From Pseudomonadota bacterium (lineage in GTDB: Bacteria > Pseudomonadota > Alphaproteobacteria > Sphingomonadales > Sphingomonadaceae), in assembly GCA_021847605.1 (NCBI GenBank), contig JAJZQN010000010.1:43649-107648 (forward strand): a stretch of 64,000 nucleotides of DNA, written 5' to 3'. The notes beneath the pieces were generated by a model. The model searched no databases, was not told the origin of the DNA, and was given only the letters and a program-made list of their open reading frames with translations. Positions within the stretch are counted from its first letter, which is position 1; each line of letters starts with the position of its first letter. The translations under genes were made by a program, and so were the position numbers. This document shows positions 33,588 through 43,986 of the stretch, in pieces.

Positions 33588-34463
33588 ATGGCCCGCACCC
33601 GCTTCCCCTTTCGTCTTGCTGCCTGTCGCCTTGCTGCCCGTCGCCTTGCTGTCAGCCTGCCGATCCTGATGGTTGCGATGGGGGCCGCGCCTGTCCCCCA
33701 AAAAGCGCGAGCGCCGCATCGCATCATGTCGCTCAACCTTTGCGCCGACCAGTTGCTGCTGGCGCTGGCGGATCGGGATCAGATTGCCGGGCTGACCCGC
33801 TATGCGACCGATCCGCAGATGTCGGCGGCGGCACAGGAAGCGCGCGGGCTGCCGATCATGGACGGTTCGGCCGAGGCGGTGATCGCCGCCAACCCCGATC
33901 TGGTCATCGGTATGCCGGCGCGGCGCAATCCGGCCATCATGCTGCTCAAGTCGCGCAATTATCCCGCCGTCGACCTGCAATCGGCGGAAAGCTATGCCGC
34001 CATTCTCGATTCCATCCGCACAGTGGCGCAGGCGGTGGGCCATCCCGCGCGGGGCGAGGCGCTGATCGCGCGAATGAATGCAGACCTTGCCAAGCTGCCC
34101 AAGCCTGCGCGGCGGCCGGTCATGGCCTATTATCAGCGGCGCGGTTTCCTGACCGGCGCGGGGACGCTGGTCGATGAACTGATGACGCGGGTGGGCGCGA
34201 CCAATCTGGCGGTCAAACTGGGCAAACCGGCTCTTTCGCAGATGAGCCTGGAGGAAATGATTGCCGCCCGGCCCGATTATCTGGTGGTGGAAAGCGCGAC
34301 CGATCAGGTCGTGGATCAGGGGACCGAGATGCTGCACCATCCCGCCCTGTCCCGCATTCCGCGCATCAGCATTCCCCAGGCATGGACGGTGTGCGGTGGC
34401 CCAGCCTATGTCCGCGCCGCCCGCGCCATGGCCACCGCGATCGCTGCACCCGCCCGACGATAA
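33588..34463 (+). CDS. BtuF-like periplasmic substrate-binding protein
   Basis: A 291-residue helical-backbone metal-receptor (type III binding protein) with an Arg/Ala-rich signal region (RLAACRLAARRLAVSLPILMVAMGAAP), then HRIMSLNLCADQLLLALADRDQIAGLT typical of BtuF/FecB-type proteins, and DYLVVESATDQVVDQGTEM. The neighbouring cobalamin operon suggests cobalamin or cobinamide, but iron chelates are possible. The signal region is coded by a near-tandem 15-base repeat (33611-33660, units around CGTCGCCTTGCTGCC). Start 33588 or in-frame ATG 33576. No permease or ATPase gene is adjacent. Confidence 0.85.
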   Translation: MARTRFPFRLAACRLAARRLAVSLPILMVAMGAAPVPQKARAPHRIMSLNLCADQLLLALADRDQIAGLTRYATDPQMSAAAQEARGLPIMDGSAEAVIAANPDLVIGMPARRNPAIMLLKSRNYPAVDLQSAESYAAILDSIRTVAQAVGHPARGEALIARMNADLAKLPKPARRPVMAYYQRRGFLTGAGTLVDELMTRVGATNLAVKLGKPALSQMSLEEMIAARPDYLVVESATDQVVDQGTEMLHHPALSRIPRISIPQAWTVCGGPAYVRAARAMATAIAAPARR

Positions 34464-34541
34464 AAGGATAGCGGCGAAAATCTTCGCTCTTCGAAACGAT
34501 TGGCTGTTGCATTGCAACAGGGGGTGGCGTTTGATCGCGTC

Positions 34542-37500
34542 ATGCTCAAGGCCGCGCTCCACCACCTCACCGCCTATCGCTACAGCCGTCCGATCCGTCT
34601 GGGACCACAGGTGATCCGCCTGCGCCCGGCGCCGCATAGCCGAACGAAGGTGCCGAACTATGCGCTGAAGATCGAGCCGGCGAACCATTTTCTCAACTGG
34701 CAGCAAGACCCGCACGGCAACTGGCTGGCGCGGATCGTGTTTCCCGATCCGGTCGATCATTTTTCGATCGAGGTCGATCTGCTCGCCGATCTCGACATCA
34801 TCAACCCGTTCGATTTCTTCGTTGAACCTTATGCGGAGGACTATCCCTTCGCCTATGACGACCAGCTCAAGACCGATCTGGCCGCCTATTTCGATCTGGA
34901 GGATCAGGGGCCGCTGTTCGACGCGCTGGTCGCCGAATATGAGGGGCATCAGGCGCGCACCGTCGATTTTCTGGTCGAGGTGAACAGCCGCCTGCAACAG
35001 CGGGTCGGCTATGTCATCCGCATGGAAGCGGGGGTACAGACGCCCGAAGAGACGCTGGACATCGGTACCGGCTCCTGCCGCGATTCGGCCTGGCTGCTGG
35101 TGCAGTTGCTACGGCGGCTCGGCTTTGCGGCGCGTTTCGTGTCCGGCTATTCGATCCAGCTTGTCGCTGATGTCGAGCCGCTGGATGGTCCCAAAGGCGT
35201 TCAGCAGGATGTCGTCGACCTTCATGCCTGGGCGGAGGCCTATGTGCCGGGCGCGGGTTGGGTCGCGCTCGACGCCACCAGCGGCATGTTTGCTGGCGAG
35301 GGGCATATCCCGCTCTGCGCCACGCCCCATTATCGTTCCGCCGCGCCGATCAGCGGCATGGCCGAACCGGCCGAGGTCGATTTCAATTTCGAAATGAGCG
35401 TCAGCCGCATTGCCGAAGCGGTGCGGATCACCAAGCCGTTCACCGACAGCCGGTGGGACGCGGTGATGGCGCTGGGCGCGCAGGTGGACGCGGACCTTGT
35501 GGCGCAGGACGTCCGCCTGACCACCGGGGGCGAGCCGACCTTCGTCGCGGAAGATGGTGGCGACGCGGGCGAGTGGAATGGCGATGCGGTCGGCCCGACC
35601 AAGGCGGCCTTTGCCGACCAGTTGATCCGCAAGCTGCGCACCGAATTTGCGTCCGGCGGCCTGATGCACCATGGGCAGGGCAAATGGTATCCGGGCGAAA
35701 GCCTGCCGCGATGGGCCTATGCCGTCTATTGGCGGCAGGACGGCGTGCCGATCTGGCGCGACCCGGACCTGATCGCGACTGACGATGCGCCGGAGGGCGC
35801 GCGGACGGTGAATGCCGAGGATGCGCGTCTGTTCCTGGCCCGGATCGCCGACAATATGGGTTTTACTGCCGATCATACCCGGCCGGTATTCGAAGATCCG
35901 GCCGTATGGGCGATCAAGGAATCCGAACTGCCGATCAATACCACGGTCGAAGATCCCAAGATTGACGACCCGGAAGCGCGGGCGCGCATGGTCACGGCCT
36001 TTGCCCGCGGGCTGGACCAGCCGGTCGGCTATGTCCTGCCGGTGCAGCGCTGGCAAAGTGCCGTCGCGACGCCGCGCTGGCAGAGCGAAATATGGGCGCT
36101 GCGCCGGGGCAAGCTCTATGCCGTGCCGGGGGATTCGGCGCTGGGTTATCGCCTGCCGCTGGGGTCGCTGCCCTATGTGCCGCCGTCGGCCTATCCCTAT
36201 GTCCACCCGCGCGACACCAGCGAGGCGCGCGGTCCCCTGCCCGATTATCGCGTGCAGGGCAGCGAGCCGGCGACCCGCGAGGAGGTGCAGGCTCAGCCGG
36301 TCCAGCGTGTCGGCGAAGTGGAGGGTGGCGCTGCGCCGCAGATGCGGGTCGAACAGGTCGCGATCGATGGCGCGGTGCGTACCGCCATCACGGTCGAACC
36401 GCGCGGCCATTGCCTGTCGGTCTTCCTGCCGCCGGTCCAGACATTGGAAGATTATCTGGAACTGATCGCGCAGGTCGAGGCTGCGGCCGAGGAAACGGGC
36501 ATTCCGGTGCGGATCGAGGGCTATGCCCCGCCATCCGACCCGCGCCTTCAGGTGGTGAAGGCGACCCCCGACCCCGGCGTGATCGAGGTGAATGTTCAGC
36601 CCGCCGCCAGTTGGGACGAGACGGTGGCGATCACCGAGCGCCTCTATGCCATGGCGCGCGAATGCAAGCTGACCGCCGACAAGTTCATGGTCGATGGCCG
36701 GTCGGTCGGCACCGGCGGAGGCAATCATATCGTGCTGGGCGGTCCCAGCCTGAATGATTCCCCGTTCATCCGCCGTCCGGACCTGCTCAAGAGTTTCGTG
36801 CTATATTGGCAGCGCCATCCCGCCCTGTCCTATCTCTTCTCGGGCCTGTGCATTGGTCCCACGAGTCAGGCGCCACGCATCGACGAGGCGCGGCATGACG
36901 GGCTGTACGAGCTGGAAATCGCGCTGGCACAGGTGTCCAATCCGATGACTGCATCGGGCGGCACCGGCGCCCTGCCGCCGCCATGGCTGGTCGACCGATT
37001 GTTCCGCAACCTGCTGGTCGACGTGACCGGCAACACCCATCGCACCGAAATCTGCATCGACAAGATGTTCTCGCCCGATGGTCCGACCGGGCGCCTCGGC
37101 CTGCTTGAGTTTCGCGGTTTCGAAATGCCGCCCGAAGCGCGCATGAGCCTGGCGCAACAATTGCTGCTGCGCGCGCTCACCGCATGGTTCTGGCGCCAGC
37201 CGCAGCAGGGCAATTTGGTGCGGTGGGGGACGGCGCTGCATGACCGTTTCATGCTGCCCCATTTCGTCTGGTCCGATTTTCTGGAAGTGTTGTCCGACCT
37301 GCGCGGGGCGGGTTACGACTTCGACCCCAACTGGTTCGAGGCGCAGCGCCAGTTCCGTTTCCCCGTCCATGGACAGGTGGAGGCGGGCGGCGTAGCGCTG
37401 GAAATCTCCCATGCGCTCGAACCGTGGAATGTGCTGGGCGAAACCGGCGCGATTGGCGGCACCGTCCGCTATGTCGATTCATCGACCGAGCGGTTGCAGG

Positions 37501-37925
37501 TGCGCGCCACCGGCCTTGTCGCCGGGCGACATATCGTCACCTGCAACGGTAGGCGCGTGCCAATGACCCCGACCGCCGTGCCGGGCGAGGGCGTGGGCGG
37601 CGTGCGGTACAAGGCATGGGCGCCGGCCAACTGCCTGCACCCCAATCTGCCGGTCAATGCGCCGCTGACCTTCGACGTGCTGGATAGCTGGAGCGGCCGG
37701 TCGCTGGGCGGATGCGTCTATCATGTCGCGCATCCGGGCGGGCGCAATTACGATACGCTGCCGATCAACGGATATGAGGCGGAATCGCGGCGCAAGGCAC
37801 GGTTTCAGGATTATGGCCATACGCCGGGTCAGGTCGACATGCCGCCGGCCGAGGCGGCTGGCGAATTCCCCATGACGCTCGACCTGCGCCTGCCCCATCC
37901 CGGCCTGCATCCGTCCGGGCAATGA
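34542..37925 (+). CDS. Transglutaminase-like + DUF2126 putative amidoligase fusion protein
   Basis: A 1127-residue cytoplasmic protein. The N-terminal third is a bacterial transglutaminase/protease-like domain with triad C179 ([10 protein letters not shown]), H228 (DLHAWAEA) and D244 (ALDATSG). The rest is the DUF2126 region, predicted in the literature to be a glutamine-synthetase-fold carboxylate-amine ligase: [72 protein letters not shown]. The start is ATG 34542 ([16 protein letters not shown]); an upstream TTG at 34500 lacks a ribosome site. It overlaps the next gene by four bases. It may cleave and re-form peptide or isopeptide bonds; no substrate is known. Confidence 0.9.
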   Translation: MLKAALHHLTAYRYSRPIRLGPQVIRLRPAPHSRTKVPNYALKIEPANHFLNWQQDPHGNWLARIVFPDPVDHFSIEVDLLADLDIINPFDFFVEPYAEDYPFAYDDQLKTDLAAYFDLEDQGPLFDALVAEYEGHQARTVDFLVEVNSRLQQRVGYVIRMEAGVQTPEETLDIGTGSCRDSAWLLVQLLRRLGFAARFVSGYSIQLVADVEPLDGPKGVQQDVVDLHAWAEAYVPGAGWVALDATSGMFAGEGHIPLCATPHYRSAAPISGMAEPAEVDFNFEMSVSRIAEAVRITKPFTDSRWDAVMALGAQVDADLVAQDVRLTTGGEPTFVAEDGGDAGEWNGDAVGPTKAAFADQLIRKLRTEFASGGLMHHGQGKWYPGESLPRWAYAVYWRQDGVPIWRDPDLIATDDAPEGARTVNAEDARLFLARIADNMGFTADHTRPVFEDPAVWAIKESELPINTTVEDPKIDDPEARARMVTAFARGLDQPVGYVLPVQRWQSAVATPRWQSEIWALRRGKLYAVPGDSALGYRLPLGSLPYVPPSAYPYVHPRDTSEARGPLPDYRVQGSEPATREEVQAQPVQRVGEVEGGAAPQMRVEQVAIDGAVRTAITVEPRGHCLSVFLPPVQTLEDYLELIAQVEAAAEETGIPVRIEGYAPPSDPRLQVVKATPDPGVIEVNVQPAASWDETVAITERLYAMARECKLTADKFMVDGRSVGTGGGNHIVLGGPSLNDSPFIRRPDLLKSFVLYWQRHPALSYLFSGLCIGPTSQAPRIDEARHDGLYELEIALAQVSNPMTASGGTGALPPPWLVDRLFRNLLVDVTGNTHRTEICIDKMFSPDGPTGRLGLLEFRGFEMPPEARMSLAQQLLLRALTAWFWRQPQQGNLVRWGTALHDRFMLPHFVWSDFLEVLSDLRGAGYDFDPNWFEAQRQFRFPVHGQVEAGGVALEISHALEPWNVLGETGAIGGTVRYVDSSTERLQVRATGLVAGRHIVTCNGRRVPMTPTAVPGEGVGGVRYKAWAPANCLHPNLPVNAPLTFDVLDSWSGRSLGGCVYHVAHPGGRNYDTLPINGYEAESRRKARFQDYGHTPGQVDMPPAEAAGEFPMTLDLRLPHPGLHPSGQ

Positions 37926-40393
37926 TGGTGGCCGACGCGCCTGCCCCATCGGTGTCGGGCGACAGCTGGGCGGACGCCTATCTGGCGCAGGCGCCGGCGG
38001 GCGACCTGTTCGCCGGCGCGCCACCCGCCATGGCGGCGCGATGGCGCACCATGCTCGACCGGCTGTCGGCGCAGGGGCAGGGTGATCCCACGACGCTGGC
38101 CGATCATGTCGGACGGCAGGCGAGTGCATTGGGCCTCGCCTTTCGCCTGACCGGCGACGAAGAGGAACGGCCATGGCCGCTTGGCCCCGTGCCGCTGCTG
38201 ATCGGGTCGGACGAATGGACCCATATCGAACAGGGGCTGGTGCAGCGCGCCGAACTGCTCGAACGGGTGATTGCCGACATCTATTCCACCCAGTCGCTGG
38301 TGCGCGGTGGCAATCTGCCCGCCAGCGTGGTGACGGGCAGCCCCCATTATTGGCGGGTGATGACCGGCACGCCGCCGCCGCGCGGCCATCATCTCCATTT
38401 CTATGCCGCCGACATTGGTCGGGGGCCGAACGGAGAATGGCGCGTGCTGGCGGACCGGGTGCGGACCCCGGTTGGCGTCGGCTATGCGCTGGAAAACCGC
38501 CTCGCTCTGTCGCGCGCGACCGGCGATCTGCTGGGGGCGATGCACGCGCGGCGTCTGGCGCCCTTTTTCGATGAGTTGCGGCGCGGTCTGGCGGCAGACT
38601 GTACCCGGTCCGAACCGCGCATTGGCTTGCTGACGCCGGGACGGTTCAACCAAAGCTATGCCGAACAGGCGCATCTTGCCCGCTATCTCGGCCTGTTGCT
38701 GGTGGAGGGCGATGACCTGATCGTGTCGGACGGGCGATTGTTCGTCCGCACCGTTCAGGGGCTGAAGCGGATCGACGCCCTGTGGCGTTGGATGGACAGC
38801 CGTTTTCTCGATCCCCTGGCGTTCGATGGCAATTCGCGGATCGGCGTGCCGGACCTCTATGATGCCTGCGCGCGCGGGGGGCTGGTCGTCGGCAACTGGC
38901 CGGGCGCGGGCGTGATCGAATCGCGGGCGCTGGCAGCTTTCCTGCCGCGTCTGGCGCGCGAGGTGCTGGGTACCGATCTGTTGCTGCCCAATATCGCGAC
39001 ATGGTGGTGCGGTCAGCCCAAGGAGGCGCAGCATGTCCGGGCGCGGATCGACGATCTGGTCGTCGGTTCCGCCTTCGATCAGGATACGCTGGGCCTGCCC
39101 CAAACCCACTTCACGCCGGGTTCGGCGCTGGAAAAGGGGCAGCGCGCCGCCCTGCTCGACGTGATGGCGCGGCGGCCGATGGACTATGTCGGGCAGGAAG
39201 TGGTGAAATTGTCTACCACGCCCGCGATCGTGGACGGGCGACTGACGGCCTTGCCCTTCACCCTGCGCGTATTCGTGGCCCGCGACCCGCTGGGCCAGTG
39301 GCGGGTGATGCCGGGCGGGTTCGCGCGGCTGGCGGGCCATGGCGATATTCGCGCCGCGCTGATGGGCCGGGGCGATATGTCCGCCGATATGTGCGTGGTG
39401 GACAGCAAGCCTGCGCCGCCCGACAGCCTGATGGGCGGTACGCCGGCGATCCGGCGGGTCGGCGGGATGTTGCCCGCGAAGGCGGCGGACAATCTCTTCT
39501 GGCTGGGCCGCTATATCGAGCGGACGGAAATGACGCTGCGGCTGGTCCGCGCGATCGTGGGTGGATCGATCGAGGCGGATCTGGCGCCATCGCTCGCCTC
39601 ACCCACCATGGCCCGGCTGGCGGACCAGCTGGTCGAGTGGAATGCAGCGCCGGGCCGTCGTGGCGCGATGGGGCCGCTCTGCGCCGCTGCGCTGGGTGAT
39701 GCCACCCGGCCGGGCAGCGTCCGCGCCCTGATGGGCGTGGTGGCCAATATCGGCGAGGGGCTGCGCGATCGGCTGGCCAGCGATTTCTGGCGGCTCGTCC
39801 GCCTGCCGCTGCCCAAGTTCGATGGCGAAGTGACGGAAACCTTGCTCGATGCGTCCTCCCGCATGATCGAACGGATTTCGGCGCTATCGGGGCTGGCGGC
39901 GGAGAATATGGGCCGGACCGAGGGGTGGCGCTTTCACGATATGGGGCGGCGGATGGAGCGGGCGGTCAATGGCTGCCGGCTGGTGCGCAGTTTCGGTGGC
40001 GACGATGCGAGCGCCGATGATCTGACCGTGCTGCTCGACCTTCAGGACAGCCAGATCAGCTATCGCACCCGCTATCTGACTGGCCCGGCGCTGGCGCCGG
40101 TGCGCGATCTCGTCGCGCTGGAACCGCATAACCCGCGCGCCATCGTCTATCAGGCGCAGCATATTGCCGATCATATCGCCGCGCTGCCCACGTTGCGGCG
40201 CGACGGCATGCCCGAAGAACCGCGACGGCTGGCCGACGCGCTGGTTGCCCGGCTGGCCCCGCTGACCGGCGACATGCTGACGATGGCGGATATGGCCGAT
40301 GTGGAAAGCCGCCTGTTCGCTCTGTCCGACGCCATCGGCCAGCGTTATTTCCTGCAATTGCGCAAGACCGAGACGACGGATTTGCTGTCATGA
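37922..40393 (+). CDS. Circularly permuted ATP-grasp + alpha-E domain fusion protein
   Basis: An 823-residue protein joining two parts that are separate genes in many bacteria. Residues about 60-490 form a circularly permuted ATP-grasp ligase (formerly DUF404/407; [63 protein letters not shown]). The C-terminal about 310 residues are the all-helical alpha-E domain (formerly DUF403; [36 protein letters not shown]). ATP-grasp members ligate carboxylates to amines. It is coupled to both flanking transglutaminase genes by ATGA overlaps, indicating a joint pathway. Confidence 0.9.
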   Translation: MMVADAPAPSVSGDSWADAYLAQAPAGDLFAGAPPAMAARWRTMLDRLSAQGQGDPTTLADHVGRQASALGLAFRLTGDEEERPWPLGPVPLLIGSDEWTHIEQGLVQRAELLERVIADIYSTQSLVRGGNLPASVVTGSPHYWRVMTGTPPPRGHHLHFYAADIGRGPNGEWRVLADRVRTPVGVGYALENRLALSRATGDLLGAMHARRLAPFFDELRRGLAADCTRSEPRIGLLTPGRFNQSYAEQAHLARYLGLLLVEGDDLIVSDGRLFVRTVQGLKRIDALWRWMDSRFLDPLAFDGNSRIGVPDLYDACARGGLVVGNWPGAGVIESRALAAFLPRLAREVLGTDLLLPNIATWWCGQPKEAQHVRARIDDLVVGSAFDQDTLGLPQTHFTPGSALEKGQRAALLDVMARRPMDYVGQEVVKLSTTPAIVDGRLTALPFTLRVFVARDPLGQWRVMPGGFARLAGHGDIRAALMGRGDMSADMCVVDSKPAPPDSLMGGTPAIRRVGGMLPAKAADNLFWLGRYIERTEMTLRLVRAIVGGSIEADLAPSLASPTMARLADQLVEWNAAPGRRGAMGPLCAAALGDATRPGSVRALMGVVANIGEGLRDRLASDFWRLVRLPLPKFDGEVTETLLDASSRMIERISALSGLAAENMGRTEGWRFHDMGRRMERAVNGCRLVRSFGGDDASADDLTVLLDLQDSQISYRTRYLTGPALAPVRDLVALEPHNPRAIVYQAQHIADHIAALPTLRRDGMPEEPRRLADALVARLAPLTGDMLTMADMADVESRLFALSDAIGQRYFLQLRKTETTDLLS

Positions 40394-41289
40394 TCTATCA
40401 TGTCCGGCATCAGACGCTGGTGCGTTATGCCTCACCGGTGCGGCTGGCCCGGTTCAACCTGCGGCTGCGCCCGTCACCCTGGGCCGGGCAATGGACGTCG
40501 GATTATGCGCTGGAGGTCGATCCGGCGCCCTCCGTCATCGAATCGCGACCGGGCGGCTGGCCCGTCCATGTCGCCCGGCTGGTGATCGAAAGCCCGATCA
40601 GCCAGTTGCGGATCGAAAGCCGGTTTCGTGCCGGAGTTCAGCCGGGCGCGCCGATCATCCCGCTAAAGGGCGATCCGACCATTGCCATGGTGGCGCAGGC
40701 GGCTCTGATGGATCGGGACATGGGGCCATCCGCCCCGGCCCATTATCTCTATGCCTCGCCGCGCGCGCCCCTGCTGCCTGCCATTGGCGACTGGGCGGCA
40801 AAGCTGCTGGCACCCGATCGCCCGGTCATTCGCGCCGCGCTGGATCTGGCCTGCCATATTCAAAAGACATTCGCCTATGAACCCGGCGCGACCGATGCGG
40901 CGACGCCGGTCGCCGACGCCTTTGCCGCGCGCCATGGCGTGTGTCAGGATTTCGCCCATGTCATGGTGGTCGCATTGCGGCTGGCGGGGCTGCCCGCCGC
41001 CTATGTCAGCGGCTATCTGCGTACCGATCCGCCGCCCGGCATGCCGCGTCTGGTGGGCGCGGACGCCATGCACGCCTGGGTCATGCTGTGGTGCGGACCG
41101 ACGCGGGGCTGGATCGGGTTCGATCCGACCAATGGCTGCATCACCGGCGATGGCCACTTGTTTGTCGCGATGGGACGCGACTATGCGGACGTCGCACCGA
41201 TGGACGGGTTGTTCGTCGGCGGCGCCGGACAAAGCCTGTCGGTGATGGTCGATGTCGCGCCGGAAGAAGAGAAAGAAAACATCGCATGA
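40390..41289 (+). CDS. Transglutaminase-like cysteine peptidase
   Basis: A 299-residue protein with the N-terminal beta domain typical of this family (YHVRHQTLVRYASPVRLARF, LRLRPSPW) and a transglutaminase core with triad C185 (HGVCQDFAH), H228 (DAMHAWVML) and D245 (IGFDPTNGC). No signal peptide is seen. It is homologous in layout to the first third of the large protein at 34542, so the operon carries two such domains, which may act on different bonds. ATGA overlaps on both sides. Confidence 0.9.
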   Translation: MIYHVRHQTLVRYASPVRLARFNLRLRPSPWAGQWTSDYALEVDPAPSVIESRPGGWPVHVARLVIESPISQLRIESRFRAGVQPGAPIIPLKGDPTIAMVAQAALMDRDMGPSAPAHYLYASPRAPLLPAIGDWAAKLLAPDRPVIRAALDLACHIQKTFAYEPGATDAATPVADAFAARHGVCQDFAHVMVVALRLAGLPAAYVSGYLRTDPPPGMPRLVGADAMHAWVMLWCGPTRGWIGFDPTNGCITGDGHLFVAMGRDYADVAPMDGLFVGGAGQSLSVMVDVAPEEEKENIA

Positions 41290-41471
41290 TTGCTGCCGTC
41301 ATATTGGTGCTGGCCGGGCTTTACTGCCTGGCGCGCGGCGTTATGGACCTGCGCGCGAAGCGCTGGGTTTGGGGCGTGTTGGGGATCGTGGCGGGCATCG
41401 GCATCATGGTCGCGCCCATCCCCACTGAAATTCAGGTGCAATTGCCCGCGCAAAAGGCGGCAGCGCGTTAA
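41286..41471 (+). CDS. Small membrane protein, 61 residues
   Basis: Two predicted membrane helices (AAVILVLAGLYCLARGVM and WVWGVLGIVAGIGIMVAPI) joined by a short basic loop (DLRAKRW), then a tail ending PAQKAAAR. ATG 41286 overlaps the stop of the transglutaminase gene, and the stop overlaps the convergent P450 end. No family is recognised. The tight coupling suggests it belongs to the ATP-grasp/transglutaminase operon, perhaps as a membrane anchor. Confidence 0.7.
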   Translation: MIAAVILVLAGLYCLARGVMDLRAKRWVWGVLGIVAGIGIMVAPIPTEIQVQLPAQKAAAR

Positions 41472-42835
41472 ATCCGCTCGAACCGCAACGGCATGCCGGT
41501 GCGGGGGCGGATGGTGAGGCGGCTGATCGGCTCGGGCTTGAACCCTGCTGGCACGGCGATGCGATAGCGGCGGATGACGGAGGCGATGACGGTCATCACC
41601 TCCTGCTGGGCAAAGCCCGCGCCCACGCACACGCGCGGCCCCCGGCCAAAGGGGAACCATGCCTGTTTCGCCATGTCGGCATTGGCCGGATCGTCGAACC
41701 GATCCGGGTCGAACGCATGGGGGCAGGTCCAGTTGTCCTTGTTTCGCTGTGTCAGCCATGGCGCGACGACCAGCATCGCTCCCTCTTCCAGTTGCTTGTC
41801 GCGCATCGGCATCGGGCAGGTGACTTCGCGTGGGAAGAAGGAGACGGGCGGGTAGAGGCGCAGCGTTTCCTTGAAGATGTTGCGGACCTGCCCCATGTCC
41901 TTCAGCATCGCGCCGGTCAGCGGCGCGTCGCCAGCGACCGTGCTGACCTCGGCCCGCACCCGCTCCTGAATATGGGTGCATTCCGCCAGCATATAGAGCG
42001 CCCATGTCATGGTGCTGGCGGATGTTTCATGGCCCGCAAGGAAGATGGTCGACACCTGCTCCATCACCTGCTGACAGGTGAAATGGTCGCCGGTTTCCGG
42101 GTGCTTCACCTCGATCAGCGACTGGAGAATGTCGCGCTGGCCCGTTTCGCCGCGCGCGTGAAAGGCTTCGTAGCGGGCCTCCACGATCGGCCGGAACACG
42201 TCATGAATGGCGCTGGCAGGCTTGCGGGACCGCTTCTCGAACCAGCCGGCGGGCAGGCCGTAGAGGCGCAGCATCGACGCGCTGTGGGCCAGTCGCTGAA
42301 ATTTGCCGAAAGCGGTGTGGATGATGTTGGAACGTTCCGCGTCCAGCGTCTGAGAGAAAAGTGTGCGAAAGATGATGTCGGCCGCGACATGGGTCATCAT
42401 CGGGTCGATGTCGACGGGCTTGCCCGCATCGGCGGCATCGATCCGTGCCAGCAGATCGTCGGCCGCCGCCGTCATCAACGGCATGGATCGGCCGAGCGCG
42501 GTATGGGCGAAGGCCGGATTCACCATCGCCCGCTGGCTTTCCCAATCCTCGCCATTGGCGGAAAAGACACTGTTCCCGATCAGCGGATCGAGATTGCGCA
42601 CCAGTTCGCTATGTTTGGGATAGGCGGTGCCGCCGCGCAAAATCTGATCCACCAGGGTCAGTTCATTGGCGATGTACATGGTACGGCCGGGCGTATGAAT
42701 TTCGCCCATCTTCATCGTGTAGCTCTTGTCGAACAACACATGGATCCAGCTATGCCAGCCACGCAGGAAGCGCTTCACAAGTCCGCGCTTGCTCTTGGGC
42801 GGCTGGGGATAGGGAGGCGTGAAAAGATCGGTCAC
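41468..42835 (-). CDS. Cytochrome P450
   Basis: A 455-residue haem monooxygenase with heme ligand C403 in FGRGPRVCVGAGF, I-helix LAGHETSAST (267-276), K-helix ETLR (323-326) and a PERF-like DPDRF. Length and sequence suggest the CYP4/CYP102-like or fatty-acid-type bacterial group rather than camphor-type enzymes, but the substrate is unknown. No ferredoxin or reductase gene is adjacent. The GTG start overlaps the upstream gene stop (GTGA), so it is the second gene of a two-gene operon. Confidence 0.9.
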   Translation of the reverse strand: MTDLFTPPYPQPPKSKRGLVKRFLRGWHSWIHVLFDKSYTMKMGEIHTPGRTMYIANELTLVDQILRGGTAYPKHSELVRNLDPLIGNSVFSANGEDWESQRAMVNPAFAHTALGRSMPLMTAAADDLLARIDAADAGKPVDIDPMMTHVAADIIFRTLFSQTLDAERSNIIHTAFGKFQRLAHSASMLRLYGLPAGWFEKRSRKPASAIHDVFRPIVEARYEAFHARGETGQRDILQSLIEVKHPETGDHFTCQQVMEQVSTIFLAGHETSASTMTWALYMLAECTHIQERVRAEVSTVAGDAPLTGAMLKDMGQVRNIFKETLRLYPPVSFFPREVTCPMPMRDKQLEEGAMLVVAPWLTQRNKDNWTCPHAFDPDRFDDPANADMAKQAWFPFGRGPRVCVGAGFAQQEVMTVIASVIRRYRIAVPAGFKPEPISRLTIRPRTGMPLRFERI

Positions 42836-43971
42836 GGGATCGTCCTGAAAGCGGCGACAGCTTCGTCGAGAGGAGCGCGACCAGCGGTCAGGCTGATGAA
42901 GTCGAGCGGCGACAGGCGGTCGCCCACGCGCAGATAATCGAAATGCGCCTCATATTTGTTCGACCAGCCGCCATGATAATTTTCCGGTCGGTAAAAAAGG
43001 TGGAAGCGCGGCGATAGCATGTCGACGCGCGCCGCATATTGATCCGCGACAAGTTGGAAGGGGTTGACGGCATAATAGGCTGCGCCGTCGGGCGGCGAGC
43101 TGATGTCGACATAGCGGAAATGCTGATCGGCCAGCGCGCGCAGATCGTCATGATACCAGCGCGCATCGCGGCGCAGGCCGATGACCGGCACCACCTGCCC
43201 CAGACCGACCATGGCGAAATGATCCGGCAGCTTGTCGTCGCGCAACGCTATCAGGCGGCGCATCACGCGCATGCCCAATATCGTCCCGGCGCTGTGTGTG
43301 ACGAACTGCACCTCGTCCCATTCGCCATCCAGTTCCTGCGCGATCCTGGCGGCAAAGCGGTCGAGCCGGGCATCGAGGGCATCGCCGGGGCCATCGGCCG
43401 CCAGCGCGCCATGATAGGTCATGAAGCGCAGCAGCCATGGCACCACCAGCTTGGCCAGGATGCGGCCCGACAAAAAGGCGCTGATCGCGATGCCGATGAT
43501 CGCCCCCGCCCAGAAGGGCAACACCAGCGACAGAGCAAGCGCGGGCAGCAGCGCCAGCAATAGCGGGATCAGCAGCGCCAATATCGGGGGATAGAGGATG
43601 GTGATGACCGGCCCCTTGCGCAGGCGGCGCATGCGCAGGAAATCCATGTACCGGGCATGGCCGGCATAGGCGCGGGCCGCACGCAGAGCGAGGGTGAGGG
43701 GATTGCGAATCCACACCTTGCCGATCAAATCTTCCCAACGAAGATATTCATAATCAACGGTGACGCCGGCGGCCGGATTTTCGACATGCCAGATCGCTGA
43801 AATGGCCGCGCCGTCCGGCCCCGCCTGCCGCCCCGCGACATGCACGGGATCGCCGGTCAGGGCTGCGTGGCGCGCCGCCTGCTCCCGATACAACTGGTGA
43901 TAGAAACGCACGCCACGCGGATCGAAACCACCGAGATAAAAGACTTTACGCTTGAACTTTTCCAACACCAT
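42832..43971 (-). CDS. Membrane protein with alpha/beta-hydrolase-like nucleophile motif
   Basis: A 379-residue protein with MVLEKFKRKVFYLGGFDPRG at the N-terminus. Two close hydrophobic stretches at about 124-153 and 156-168 look like a membrane hairpin. A lipase-type elbow VTHSAGTILG has a putative nucleophile S227. ISSPPDGAAYYAVNPF follows later. I recognise no named family; a membrane-bound esterase or lipase is possible. It is translationally coupled to the P450 and divergent from the PLA2-like small gene, suggesting lipid-related chemistry. Confidence 0.75.
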   Translation of the reverse strand: MVLEKFKRKVFYLGGFDPRGVRFYHQLYREQAARHAALTGDPVHVAGRQAGPDGAAISAIWHVENPAAGVTVDYEYLRWEDLIGKVWIRNPLTLALRAARAYAGHARYMDFLRMRRLRKGPVITILYPPILALLIPLLLALLPALALSLVLPFWAGAIIGIAISAFLSGRILAKLVVPWLLRFMTYHGALAADGPGDALDARLDRFAARIAQELDGEWDEVQFVTHSAGTILGMRVMRRLIALRDDKLPDHFAMVGLGQVVPVIGLRRDARWYHDDLRALADQHFRYVDISSPPDGAAYYAVNPFQLVADQYAARVDMLSPRFHLFYRPENYHGGWSNKYEAHFDYLRVGDRLSPLDFISLTAGRAPLDEAVAAFRTIP

Positions 43972-43986
43972 GGCCCTAATCGGCGC

